Shown here: piece after piece, positions 40,398 through 50,871 of the stretch
How positions within the stretch are numbered: position 1 is the first letter of the stretch
Layout: every line of letters begins with the position of its first letter
Source of the DNA: Bathynomus jamesi
Lineage: Eukaryota > Arthropoda > Malacostraca > Isopoda > Cirolanidae
NCBI GenBank assembly: GCA_023014485.1
Contig: JAJOZX010001728.1
Coordinates: 292,001-356,000, forward strand
Reading direction: 5' to 3'
DNA: 64,000 bases
Program-made: the position numbers and the translations under genes
The notes under the pieces: model-generated
Seen by the model: only the letters and a program-made list of their open reading frames with translations
What the model was told of the DNA's origin: nothing
Database searches by the model: none

Positions 40398-40731
40398 GTT
40401 CACGATTGAAAAGCTCGAGTCGGTAGAAATAAACCCTCGATTGGAAAAGCGTGTTTATAAACTTGTGTTTAATAATGTAGCTAACGATGAACTCTTTGTG
40501 CGTGCTTTTGATTGTATTCTAGACGTATTTAAAGATGACTTACCAACCGGTTGTAAAGTGGGAACAAAAATAGTACTGAACGATATGAAAGCCCTTCATA
40601 TCGAATACAGGTTTCCCTATACTTTAAGCGGTGAAATATTATTAAGCCGCATATACTGCGTAATGCAGAGCAATAATGATGTAATTGTAAACTCGATTAA
40701 GACCGTGTTTAGTATTTTGAAAAAAAAGTGA
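40387..40731 (+). CDS. Unknown small Polinton ORF 4 (114 aa)
   Basis: Starts within the last codons of the preceding gene (ATGTTGAG overlap, 11 bases), a compact arrangement typical of viral-type elements. The protein has MLSEFTIEKLESVEINPRLE, KLVFNNVANDELFVRAFDCI, DMKALHIEYRFPYTLSGEIL and VIVNSIKTVFSILKKK. No stop or frameshift. No family recognised; no transmembrane segment. It is followed by AT-rich tandem repeats. Confidence 0.55.
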   Translation: MLSEFTIEKLESVEINPRLEKRVYKLVFNNVANDELFVRAFDCILDVFKDDLPTGCKVGTKIVLNDMKALHIEYRFPYTLSGEILLSRIYCVMQSNNDVIVNSIKTVFSILKKK

Positions 40732-41110
40732 AATGTATTTATATATTTTGCTTGATATTTCTCCTGTACTGTTATGATTATATGCATATTTCTATTATTA
40801 TTGAAATGTATTTATATATTTTGCGTGATATTTCTCCTGTACTGTTATGATTATATACATATTTCTATTATTATTGAAATGTATTTATATATTTTGCGTG
40901 ATATTTCCCCTGTACTTTTATGATTATATGCATATTTCTATTATTATTGAAATGTATATTTATTTCTATTTGAAATGTATATTTATTTTATATATCACCA
41001 TAATTGTGTGTATATATTTCCTGTACTGTTATGATTATATGCATATTCCTCAATTATTATTGAAATGTATATTTATTTTTTATATATTTATAATAAACAG
41101 AATGATGCAA
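40732..41110. repeat. 73-bp tandem repeats
   Basis: ATGTATTTATATATTTTGCG and TGATATTTCTCCTGTACTGT start new units at about 40733, 40806 and 40879, followed by diverged partial units to about 41100. An AATAAA occurs near 41090. Confidence 0.85.
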
Positions 41111-41189
41111 TGTTGTTTTACTTAATTATATCATGTTACGGCTTCTAAACCTACTACCGGTATTCTAAACCAACTTTTAAGAAATATAA

Positions 41190-41946
41190 TAATGTATACA
41201 ATGGTATCGCTAAAAAGTGGTATCTGGCAACTCAAGCCATTTACGCCTTCTAAGCCAACTGGCTGATTAGGAGTCTATAATAGTGTATACAATGGTATCG
41301 CTAAAAAGTGGTATCTAGCAACTCAAGCCATTTACGCCTTCTAAGCCAACTGGCTGATTAGGAGTCTATAATAGTGTATACAATGGTATCGCTAAAAAGT
41401 GTTATCTGGCAACTCAAGCCATTTACGCCTTCTAAGCCAACTGACTGATTAGGAGTCTATAATAATGTATACAATGGTATCGCTAAAAAGTGGTATCTGG
41501 CAACTCAAGCCATTTACGCCTTCTAAGCCAACTGGATGATTAGGAGTCTATAATAATGTATACAATGGTATCGCTGAAAAGTGGTATCTGGCAACTCAGT
41601 CTTCGATTAGAATTAAATGAATACATGGCGCTATCTGGCAACTCAAGCCATTTACGCCTTCTAAGCCAGCTGGCTGATTAGGAGCCTATAAAACAACGCC
41701 TACTCGGCTGAAGTCTTAATATGCACTTGGCTCCTGCCAGGTGAACACCTCTCCTCCTTTCTCTCCTTTCTCTTGGGGGATAACGCCGCCTCCAAGTTTT
41801 CTTTGTTGCACCTGCAGCATCCCCCCTTTGGGGGAATTTTTTTTCTTTTTTTTTCCTTTTTTTGCAACACCCCCACCCCCCTTTGCAACAACCCCCACCC
41901 CCCTTTGCAACATTCTTGCACTCTCCCCTTTTTCGGCTATACTACT
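41190..41946. repeat. Polinton right terminal inverted repeat with 91-bp minisatellite
   Basis: The outer 280 bases mirror the left terminus. Inward, a unit of 90-92 bases (GTATACAATGGTATCGCTAA ... TCTGGCAACTCAAGCC ... GGCTGATTAGGAGTCTATAA) starts at 41194, 41284, 41375, 41467 and 41558. The element shared with the left arm's shorter repeat is ATCTGGCAACTCA. Confidence 0.88.
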
Positions 41947-41952
41947 GAACTC
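41947..41952. repeat. Polinton target-site duplication, right
   Basis: GAACTC, identical to 24410-24415. Confidence 0.92.
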
Positions 41953-42176
41953 CACTGTAGATTTTTTTACTGCTGCTGTCGCTCCCACCACTATCGGGGT
42001 GATCTCAGGTTCTACATTCCACACCCTCCGTATTTCATGTTTGAGTCTCTGGTATTTGAAGATCTTTTCCCTTTCATTGGTAGCCACATTCCAGTCCGCT
42101 AGGACTCCTACTTCCACCAACAGGCATTTGTTACCCTCCTTCTCTCTCACTACTATGTCTGGCCTGCATCCTGATA
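41953..42176 (-). pseudogene. R4-like LINE restriction-like endonuclease, interrupted
   Basis: On the minus strand SGCRPDIVVREKEGNKCLLV, then EVGVLADWNVATNEREKIFK, is the PD...(V)EV-type core of the restriction-like endonuclease that nicks target DNA in R2/R4 LINEs. It is followed by YQRLKHEIRRVW and ITPIVVGATAAVKKSTVEF, at which point the Polinton begins. The remaining C-terminal residues lie at 24302-24415. Upstream, the frame is cut by the hAT MITE at 42185. The open frame that continues past 41947 into the Polinton terminus is accidental. Confidence 0.85.
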
Positions 42177-42184
42177 CTCTGATG

Positions 42185-42410
42185 CAGTGGCGGCTCGTGA
42201 CTAAAAATTCTAGGGGTTCTGTTTCTAAGAATGGGTTGAAATAATTACTGAAATAAAAGGATGAGCATTGAGCAATGAATAAAAGTTTCAAAAGTTATTG
42301 AAAAAGTTATTCAGTGAGCTCATCCTTATATTGTTCTTGATTATTTCAATTGTAAATCAAAAATTTAGGGGTACTACAGTTCCGCAGTGCCTACCGACGA
42401 GCCGCCACTG
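42185..42410. mobile_element. hAT MITE
   Basis: The ends CAGTGGCGGCTCGT and ACGAGCCGCCACTG are flanked by CTCTGATG exactly (42177-42184, 42411-42418). 226 bases, no ORF. Inserted in the LINE endonuclease. Confidence 0.93.
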
Positions 42411-42418
42411 CTCTGATG

Positions 42419-42832
42419 TCAGTTGATATCTCATGATCATATAGGAGGAGCACTTTATCATTGTCTTCTATTCCTTGTGGAATATGTTCCAATGCTTTTC
42501 TGTTTCTAGCCCTATTTCATATTTTTTACACAGCTTGAAGTGGATTAGCTTACAGACTGTATTGTGTCTGTCTGTGTAGTTTCCTCTGTGTAGGAGTACT
42601 TCGCATTCAGATAGTATGTGACTCACAGTCTCTGGGCTCTTTGAGCACAGTCTGCACATCTCAGTTTCATTTTTGCCCTCAATATTTCTTTTGAACAAGT
42701 TTGTCCGTAGTGCCTGGTCTTGTGCTGCCACCACCAGCCGTTCATCTTCTGGTCTCAGTGACCCTCTTACCAGGAACTCCACGGTTTTATCCCTCTCTAT
42801 GTATGCTCTGTTTAGCACCTTCTCTTTGTATA
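42419..42832 (-). pseudogene. R4-like LINE CCHC knuckle region
   Basis: Middle part of the LINE polyprotein. LNRAYIERDKTVEFLVRGSL and LVVAAQDQALRTNLFKRNIE precede the zinc knuckle CRLCSKSPETVSHILSEC, with H-x-C spacing like that between reverse transcriptase and endonuclease in the R4/Dong group, followed by GNYTDRHNTVCKLIHFKLCK. The stretch is open as a 116-residue frame (42468-42818). It ends before the hAT MITE, and its upstream continuation lies beyond the DD37E mariner at 44204. Confidence 0.85.
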
Positions 42833-44203
42833 AGGGGGTTCCAAAAAACCTTAGCCCCCCATTTGCAGCTTACATGTTTACTTATATCGAAATAGTTTTT
42901 AGTGATTATAAAAATATATAAAATTCTTTATTTATTGCAGGTATTAAAATTACTCTAGCTGATAAAGTGATAATATAATGGCTTCTCAATTAATTGGTGA
43001 TTCGGAGAAGCAACGTGTGATAGATCGCATACGAGCAATAACATTTCGGGAAACTCGTGATGCTGGAGACACCTTTATAACACGTTCATGGGTTGCCAAA
43101 AAGTTGCGAAGAAGTGAGGACTTAAAAAAATAAAACTTTGGATGAATGTGAAATGGATACAACCAAATCTGGGCGCCCAAATTTGCCACTCTCTCACGAA
43201 ACAAAGGACACCATTGAAAGCGGTACGCGTAAGCGGAAAAACAGCTGTGCTAAACGTTCTAGAGAGATCGAAGTGTTGAGAGGAAAGATCGTTAGTGGTG
43301 AGATCATTCGACTGTACCGTCATAGGCAAGGTTTAAAGCCTTGGCATGAACTTCCAAGGCCAAGAAAAACTAAACTTAACATCGATGACAAAATGTGGTT
43401 TGCCCATTATCTTGAAGATTGGGATGTGGATGATTTCATGCATTTAGCTGTCTCCGATGAATTTTTTGTTTACGTAACACGTCGGCTTAATTACCAAAAT
43501 GATCGAGTGTGGGCCACAACACCAGATGAAATCGATGACAATGAACATTATCGCGAATTATTAAAAAGTCCAGACTCTGTTGGTGTGTTTGTTTTGTTCA
43601 CTGCAAAGAAGCTCATGTGGGTGCTGAAGCCAAATGGTCAGAGTTGGGATGAACAGTATTTTCGTGATATTATTCTATCCCAGCATGTCATTCCTTTTCT
43701 AAGAAACCCAAACAATGTTATGGATGTCGATCAGGTCACACTTCTGCACGATAAGGCCCCCTGCTTTAAGGCATTAGCCACTCAACAGTTGTTGCGGAAC
43801 CATGAGATCGATTTCTTTGGAAATGAAGAATGGCCAGGAAATTCTCCTAACCTGAACCTCTGTGAACACATTGGATCAGTTATAAAGGACAAGGTTGAAT
43901 GTCTCTTGTTTCAAGAACCTGCAGCAAATCGATTTTCGAAGGATACAATGACGCAACACATTGAAACTGTTTTAGCAAATTTGCGTAACGATCAATATCT
44001 ATCACGTCACTTTTGGCAAGCTACCCAAAGCGAATTCAGGCTGTCTTGGAAGCCAAGCCAATGGCGGGAACACCAAGTTTTAATTGTTTCTCATTAAATG
44101 CAGGATTAAATTCTCTTTTGTAAGGTATGTTTAGTTTTACAGTACCTCTAATGGTTTAGGCCATGGGCGGGGGGGGGGGGGGCTAAGGTTTATTGGAGCC
44201 CCG
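42833..44203 (+). mobile_element. DD37E Tc1/mariner element
   Basis: The termini GGTTCCAAAAAACCTTAGCC and the complement of GGCTCCAATAAACCTTAGCC are preceded and followed by TA. One transposase gene in plus orientation. Inserted in the R4-like LINE, whose frame resumes at 42832. Confidence 0.85.
42978..44097 (+). pseudogene. Transposase, DD37E type, N-terminal frameshift
   Basis: The N-terminal part begins at ATG 42978 (MASQLIGDSEKQRVIDRIRA and DTFITRSWVAKKLRRSEDL). A stop in an A-rich run near 43130 marks an indel. The main ORF 43138-44097 continues with TTKSGRPNLPLSHETKD, the second helix-turn-helix region. The first catalytic Asp is in HLAVSDEFFVYV, the second in TLLHDKAPCFKALAT, and the Glu in GNSPNLNLCEHIGSV. 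Thirty-seven residues separate Asp and Glu. The DD37E signature and the WATTPDEIDDNEHYRELLKS block place it with arthropod DD37E elements. A single indel separates it from an intact enzyme of about 370 residues. Confidence 0.88.
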
Positions 44204-45783
44204 TACTTTGCTGAATATGTGCTCTTCCCAGTTCTTTTCTTCTGATCTTTTCCTCTTATACCTTCTTTTTGTGGTGCTTATCTTTCCACGAGAGGTTTAT
44301 TTGCAACGTCTTCAAGTTGTTCAGGCCCTATGTTGGTGTCCAGTAGATAGTCATTTGCCTTCTTTGAAAGTGATGTTGTTCGAGGCTTTTCATGTTCATG
44401 GTCTCGTGCAAATCTGACTAGCCTTCCTTCTCCTTCCTTTATGTACTGCGCTAATCCTATTGTTGTGGCTTTGTGCACTTGGTCTATTAGCGCAAGCCCT
44501 AATTCACCGACCCTCCTTGGCAGGTATAGCCTTGGTGTTCATTGGTTTTTATATATGATCTTATGCGCATGGAGCATTTTTCTGGTGATTGTATCCAGTT
44601 TGTTGATTTCTAGCTGGGTCCAATTGATTGTGCCAAAACTGTATGACAGTACGGGTACTGCCAGTGAGTTTATGGATAAGATCTTATTTTCACTGTTTAA
44701 GTGGGATTTCAGGATTAGTTTTATTCTTTTTAAGTATTTTTTCCGCAGTCTTTCTTTTATGATGTGATTCTCCATCTTTTCCAATTCTTCCATTCCCAGA
44801 TATTTATAAGCAGCCTCTTGCTCTAGTTCTTCTATCACGATATTGTCCACCCTGATGTTTTCTGACTCACCTCTTTTGCCTTTCTTCAGTGTGATGGTGG
44901 CACATTTCTCAAAACTAAATTCCATCTGGATGTCATCTGAGAACTTTTTTACCTCCCTGATCTCATCTGTTAGCTCGCTTTTGTTTGGGGCATACAGTTT
45001 TAGGTCATCCATGTAGAACAAGTGAGATATTTTTGGGCTGCTCTTTTCACTTGGTTTCATCACGTAATTTTTGTTTAGGTTGTTTATTAGTTGGCTAAGT
45101 GTGTTTAGAGCCAGTACAAACAAAATAGGGGATATCGAATCACCCTGGTAGATCCCTCTTTTGATTCTCACATTGTTCACCTCTAGAGTTCCCTTACTGT
45201 GATGGAGGGTTAGGTCCGTTTCCATCGTGTCATAGCTGTTTTTAAGAAGACCCTGATGGTGGGGTGGGTCTTGTATAATCTCATCACTTCCCTCACCCAT
45301 GAGTGGGGTATACTGTCATATGCCTTTTTGTAGTCAATCCATGCCATACTTAAGTTTCTCTGTTTCTTTCTACTGTTCTCCAATATAGCCCTGTTGATTA
45401 ACAGTCGGTATTTTGTCCCATACGTTTTTCTGCTACATCCTTTTTGTTCTGGGCTTATGATGTTGTTTTCTTCTGCATGGCTGTAGGTCCTGTTTTCTAT
45501 GATTCCTGTTAGTATTTTGTAGGTTGTTGGCAAGCATGTTATTGGTTTCTATTTGCTTGAGTTCTGGGTTTCATGGGACTTTGGCAGTAATGTTGTTTTT
45601 CCTTTTATCAACCATTCTGGTGCTTCTTCTTCTGCTGTTAGTATCTTGTTGAAGCACCTTGTTAGTTTTACACTTTCAAAACAAGACATCAATTTGAACA
45701 TTTACCTTTTAAGTTTCTGTGGTGCTTTGAGTGACTCTCCTGCGCGTTTTTTTACCACTCCCAACTCCTTCTCAGCTGTTTGA
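44204..45783 (-). pseudogene. R4-like LINE reverse transcriptase
   Basis: Reading leftward: EWLIKGKTTLLPKSHETQ (RT entry), PITCLPTTYKILTGIIENR, then ISPEQKGCSRKTYGTKYRLL and MAWIDYKKAYDSIPHSWV, with the first catalytic Asp in WIDYKKAYD. The ORF 44539-45300 adds IKRGIYQGDSISPILFVLAL and the catalytic box HLFYMDDLKLYAPN, followed by KKFSDDIQMEFSFEKCATIT. The YQGDS-SP and YMDDLKLY boxes are typical of the R4/Dong/Rex6 group rather than of APE-type LINEs. The frame shifts near 45250 and between 44539 and 44478. The knuckle and endonuclease follow at 42832 and below. Confidence 0.88.
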
Positions 45784-45790
45784 GGTAAGA

Positions 45791-47209
45791 AACGGTTCCT
45801 TCAGATTTGGACTTGGGGTCAATAAAACTACCGAGACTGAAGTTTGGGGCGGGAATTCGTTTGTCAGGACGCTCGCGGAGATAACGAAGTTACATTGACT
45901 GAAAACTCTTTCCTATATTTCGTTTCCAGTAAAGTTGACGTTATGACCAGAGACTTACTCGTAAATTTCTGCGCTAATCATTTTAAGGCTGAAAGTGCAA
46001 GAACCGTTATGAACGATGAACTTGAAAGCAAAGTTGACTGTGCATGCAGTTATACAGTCAAAATTCGTTGGAAAAGAATATGGAAAATATGCTAAAATTA
46101 AAAAAGAAAAAAAAAATTTCGAAATTTGTTTATTTATGAATGTTTATCGAATACACCGTCCTCCTAGAAACGTCATATTCCACAAAAATAACAAAATAAA
46201 AAATCTTACGCACCAATCACTTTCCCTTTCCTGCTGTCACGTGATGAAGTAGGGAAGCATTATTTCATATACTGTATTGTAAATATTTTATATATTGTCT
46301 TGGCAAAAAATGTAAATATATTTGAGCCTTCGAAACTGATCAGCATATGGCTGAAGATTTCCTTTTAATTAATAAAGATAACTGATACGCGATCCATTCT
46401 CTGTAAAAATTAAAAGAGTTTCAGCTGCCACCAAATTATGAGGTAATTACTTGCTCGATAGTTTGCGACAATATATCATTGCTAATGGAGTAAAACTTGA
46501 TCTGCAGAAAACTTCCCCAACCACTTGTACCAGTTTTCAGTAATATAAGCTAGAATAAGTGTGAGAATCAAAGATATATTTATTTTACAGAATCTATTTT
46601 ATAATTTCCTGTTTATCTTTGAATCTCGTACTTAATTTTACCTGATATTACTGAAAACTGTAAAGAATGGTTGGACAAGTATGTCACTGATGAGTCAATT
46701 TCCATTTTCCTTAAAACTAAAATTTAATTTACACCATTCCCGCGTATGATATGACAGATATGGCGTAAGAATGGCAGATGAAATCCCACTGAAATACTAG
46801 GAAAACTTCCTTTTCGCTTTTAAAGTGTTTGTCAGTATCGACGACTATGAACGCTCTTCCCCCAGTTTAAACAGTAAACTTCAGTAATTACCCTTGTTAC
46901 TTCAGTATTTTATTAATGAATCGTATACTACAGTGTCGATTTAACGGACTAAACCCTTAACGTTCATCTTTTTATGTACGTCAAAATTTTAAAAAATTCC
47001 AACATTCAAAAGCTGAAATAGAGAATAAAATTCATTTAATTATCTTCAAAGCGAGAAAAAGGTTTTATTTCCTTCGCAAACAACTGATATGACGTTAATA
47101 CATTTAAAGTATTTGAATATGCCGTTAGGAAGAATGGAAGCTTTTTAGGCAAATTCGATGGGGTTCAATTGATTTATTACAGAAGAAAAATGAAATGTCA
47201 AATAACAAC

Positions 47210-47246
<37 letters not shown>

Positions 47247-47891
47247 CAGATGGCAACAATGTACACAAACAGTTGCCATATTGTTTAATAAAATTACATC
47301 AATTTTATATGTGTATAATAATTAATTTATAAACTATTACTATCTTTTTTAAATAAAAATTACTATTAATATACTAAGTAGCTACTAAATGAAATGATAT
47401 GAAAAAATAAACAAATTCTGGGAATTTTTTTACATAAAAAAACCATGTTTGTAAAAACCATGTTTTAATTAAAGCAAGTTTTAACCGTGAATTAACTGTG
47501 ACTTACTAATTGTGATCATTGTGCACTTACCCATGATCATGACACAGAGTTGGATCGGTGTTTACATCCACGGTTCGCCTCCCGCCATCCCACCACAACG
47601 CGCCTCAGTCAGTGTCTTTTCGCGCAAAGTTAGCAGAAGGGGGGGTCATAATCTTCGGGAGCGGATGATCTTCACGTCTTGTGGTGAGTACAAACTACTT
47701 AACTGCATATTATATTGTAGTAGAATAATACTGTGTGTGGTGGCGGGCGAGGTAAGGGTCCAGAGACTGGTGGCGGGCAGCAGCAACAGCACTACCCACT
47801 CACCCGGCAGGGTATACCGAGTTAACCGTGAAATTCGGTTATCCGTGACCATGGACTGCCCCTCAATCACGGATAACTGAATTACATAATA
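45791..47891. other. Non-coding stretch, possible host DNA
   Basis: No gene is supported. AT-rich overall, with a (TAA)n run at about 47211-47245. The GC-richer patch 47551-47890 is described separately. An inverted pair CGGTTATCCGTG/CACGGATAACTG (about 47837 and 47864) is present. Confidence 0.5.
47551..47690 (+). promoter_or_regulatory. Possible host promoter/first-exon remnant
   Basis: A GC-richer patch unlike its surroundings: CGCGCCTCAGTCAGTGTC contains the arthropod initiator TCAGT, and CTTGTGGTGAGTAC about 90 bases downstream is a good splice-donor match. The long ORF across it (47512-47880) lacks any recognisable domain. Weak evidence. Confidence 0.25.
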
Positions 47892-49156
47892 CAGGGTGTC
47901 CCATAAGTCCGGCATCATAGGAAAAATAATAAAAAAGGCAAAACAAAAGCTTTTATTTACAGAACGTGCTCAATATGTCCACCATTGTTTTCAATACACA
48001 AATTCAGACGTGATACCCAGTCAGCAAGCACACGGTGAATGATGTCAGGAGTAATGGTGTTACATGCCCCAATAATGCGCTGCCGCAAATGTTCAACACT
48101 CCTAATTTTCTCTGCGTATACCAGCGCTTTCAAGTGGCCCCAGAGATAAAAATCTAGTGGCGTGAGATCCGGGCTTCTAGCTGGCCATTCCACAGGCCCT
48201 CGACGTCCTATCCAATGATAGGTACAGGTATTCCCTTACTTGGGTGCTGTAATGTGCAGGAGCGCCGTCTTGCTGGAACCATGTTGGGAAATTTCCTTCT
48301 TCGTTCAAGACACTGGGAAATGCTTCTTCCTTGAGCATACGTGGGTAGGTGCCTCCAGTGACATGTTCATCAAAAAAGAGGGGGCCTATGATGCGATCAT
48401 TCCAACTGCTACACCATACCATCACCCGAGATGCACCTTGTTCCTTTGAAGAGGTATACCAGTGAGAGTTGTTTTGAGACCAGTAGCGGGTGTTCTGTCG
48501 ATTTACCTCACCATTTCCATAAAAAACAGCCTCGTCACTGAACAGAATGGTGGACGGGAAATTGGCATCCCGAGCATATTGTTCCGTAGCCCATTCACAA
48601 AATTCCATCCGCCGGTCGGGATCATCATCTTCGCTTAATTTCTGTAGGATCTGGAGTTTATATGGGTGCCATTTGTGAGCCTGAAGAATGCGATGGATGC
48701 TACTTTTCGACACTCCTGTCTCGGCGGACAATCGCCGAAGAGACTTATTGGGACTTCTGTTAAATTGAGCCAGGATAGCAGTCGCTGTATCATCGTCAGT
48801 GGACCTCCTTGAAGGTCCACTGCGTGGTTTATCTTCTATGGATCCTGTTTCCTTAAACTTTGCAACAAGTCTGCTAACACAACTCTGTGTTATTGGCTCG
48901 CGGTCTGGATGCAGTCTGTTAAATTCAGCAGCGGCCTCTCTTTGACTCCGATTTCCTATGAGTAGAATTATCTGGATTCGTTCTTCCTTGCTCACAGACA
49001 TTATGGACTGTAGAAAGAGAAAAATATGAATTATGGTTTGTAGAAAGAGAAAAATATGAATTACGGTTTGTAGAAAGAGAAAAATATGAATTATGGTTTG
49101 TAGAAATAGAAAAATATGAATTTCTCCTATGATGCCGGACTTATGGGGACACCCTG
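47892..49156 (-). mobile_element. Mariner-superfamily element
   Basis: The termini CAGGGTGTCCCATAAGTCCG and CGGACTTATGGGGACACCCTG (here split: CGGACTTATGGGG and ACACCCTG) enclose a 1.27-kb element with one transposase gene. A 36-bp segment TATGAATTATGGTTTGTAGA is repeated four times upstream of the ATG (49020-49110). Confidence 0.9.
47957..49001 (-). pseudogene. Mariner-type transposase, one frameshift
   Basis: The N-terminal ORF 48177-49001 starts MSVSKEERIQIILLIGNRSQ (first helix-turn-helix), then a GRPS-like linker and KSLRRLSAETGVSKSSIHRI (second). The first catalytic Asp is in ILFSDEAVFYGNG and the second in WFQQDGAPAHYSTQV. The frame shifts near 48200-48225, and the downstream ORF 47957-48193 gives MEWPARSPDLTPLDFYLWGH, with the third Asp in TPLDF. 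About 36-37 residues lie between the last two Asp residues, allowing for the indel. The end NNGGHIEHVL is a normal C-terminus. It is broken only by this indel. Confidence 0.88.
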
Positions 49157-49172
49157 TGTGTGTATATATATA

Positions 49173-49203
<31 letters not shown>

Positions 49204-49743
49204 ATAGACTCAAAATAATAATTATTATTATATTTATAAGAATATACATTTTTTAAGTCTTTTTTTTTTTTTTTTTGGAAACCATTCGAGACGCCGCTAA
49301 AAATAATTTTCTCTCTTATCATTCCTCTGTCGTTCTTAGGGGGCTCCTGTCTGTATTTCCCTCGAGGTGCGATAATTAAAAGAAGACCCTACCCCCTTCT
49401 CACTAAGCCCCCCTAATTTCCTTTGCCTCAGAGCTCCACTTCCCTCAGCTCTCTTCCCCACTGTAGCACTCCCGAGTTCTTAATCTACAAAATACTCTTT
49501 TACTTTTAAGAAACAATGAATTAAAAATCTTCATTAGGTTTTTTTTTTTTGTTTTTCTTTTTTTCATTTTAAGATGAAAACATTTCTTTTTTTTTTTCTT
49601 TTTTTTTAATTACTTACTTTGAGAGAGAAATTATGAAGGATTCATAATACGATGAAGTTAAGATTTGTGCGCCGCATAATATTAAAATATCTATAAAAAA
49701 TAAATAATATACTGTCTCTTTCTATACTCACTTAAAGTGTATG

Positions 49744-49777
<34 letters not shown>
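49157..49777. other. Non-coding stretch with homopolymer and TA tracts
   Basis: TA tracts at 49164-49204 and 49742-49766, T-runs near 49259-49276 and 49531-49608. Nothing coding seen. Confidence 0.6.
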
Positions 49778-49778
<1 letters not shown>

Positions 49779-50120
49779 GGTATCCCATAAGTCCTGTCTC
49801 ATAGGAAAATTTATTTAAAATGAAATTTGCAAAAATAATATATTAAAACTAAAACAAATGTTCAAATTGATGTCTTGTTTTGGGACCTCTTTTTTTTTTT
49901 GTTGTAGGTAGAATAACACGCAATGGCGGAGGCGGAGGCCTTTTCTTCAGGAGTGTAACTCACTTCCATATTAGCCATTGAGTATTATTCTACCTGCAAC
50001 AAGAAAAAGGTCCCAAAACAAGACATCAATTTGAACATTCGTTTTAGTTCTAATGTATTACTTTGGTAAATTTAATTTAAAATAATATTTTCTATGAGAC
50101 CGGACTTATGGGACACCCTG
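49778..50120. mobile_element. Palindromic mariner-type MITE
   Basis: The left GGGTATCCCATAAGTCCTGT and right CCGGACTTATGGGACACCCTG (split CCGGACTTATGG and GACACCCTG) resemble the termini of the element at 47892. The inner arms TTCAAATTGATGTCTTGTTT and their complement also pair, so most of the 343 bases fold into one hairpin. A likely non-autonomous relative of that mariner group. Confidence 0.85.
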
Positions 50121-50157
50121 TCCCATAATTTATATTTTATATATATATATATATATA

Positions 50158-50871
50158 ACGTGGACGAAAAGTATGGAAATACATTTGACTGGACATGGTT
50201 TTGGGTAGTGATTTTATCTGTTATACAGAACGCATGTTGCGTACCTTGAGCGATGAATACTCTGTTTGGCGCTTTGAATTTGACAAACTCTCACTGACGA
50301 CCCTTCTTTGCTTGACCGAAATATTTGGTCCGATTAGGCCACAGTCATTTAAACTGAGCATATCGAATTGCGCAACTGCATCTGCTGTGTTGTTAATAAT
50401 CCCCATGTTGTGATTAGTCGAAAAGCTAAATGCTCCCGGGCGTTGTTCCATGGACTGCAATTTGGTTTTGATGTATCATCGGACCGTTTATCTTTCGTGA
50501 CTTTCAAAATCTGAATGAAGATACTGTGACGCTACAAATGAGAAAAGTTTCATGTAAGATGGGGCTCCACCCCATTACATTAACTTCATTCATGATTTTT
50601 TTAACCGAAACATTTCCTGGTCGTTAAATGGAATGAGCCGAATGAATGGCCAACGCGGTCTGGAGATTGAAATCCGGCTAATGTCATATTTTTACAATGT
50701 ACTAAAAAAAAAAAACTTTATGTGACGAAACATGACCTCATTTTTTATAAGTTTCGTTGTCATAACTCTTTGAAAAACACTATTTCTTTTCCACCATTTC
50801 CTCATTCTATTTCTTAGTAGTAAAAATTTTACAAGAATTCAGGCGTGTTTCGTTACTTTTGGCCCACCCTG
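50158..50871. mobile_element. Degenerate mariner-like element
   Basis: The ends ACGTGGACGAAAAGTATGG and (complement) CAGGGTGGGCCAAAAGTAACG are similar and lie next to TA tracts. The minus frame 50221-50460 has no recognisable domain. About 0.7 kb, family uncertain. Confidence 0.5.

Larger units (their letters stand above)
24416..41946. mobile_element. Polinton/Maverick (adintovirus-like) element, degenerate
   Basis: A 17,531-bp element starting AGTAGTATAGCCG and ending with its reverse complement CGGCTATACTACT, in line with the AG/CT ends of Polintons, with 6-bp duplications. It contains the defining set: protein-primed DNA polymerase B, retroviral-type integrase, adenain-like protease, packaging ATPase, and major and minor capsid proteins. 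At least six genes carry frameshifts and a MULE interrupts the polymerase, so it is an old endogenous copy without a functional gene set. Confidence 0.95.
24050..45790 (-). mobile_element. R4/Dong-like LINE, host of the Polinton
   Basis: Minus-strand non-LTR element with a reverse transcriptase (44204-45783), CCHC knuckle (42468-42832) and C-terminal restriction-like endonuclease (41953-42176 and 24302-24415), the order typical of the R4/Dong group. It is interrupted by a DD37E mariner, a hAT MITE and the Polinton. The 3' untranslated part is about 24050-24301. The 5' portion beyond 45790 is missing. Confidence 0.85.

Noticed and set aside
41190..41650. Regular 91-bp repeats considered as a CRISPR-like array
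   Set aside because: The whole unit is conserved with no variable spacers, and the genome is eukaryotic; it is a minisatellite in a transposon terminus.
47512..47880. 122-residue plus ORF as a host gene
   Set aside because: No recognisable domain or codon pattern, and its antisense frame is equally open.
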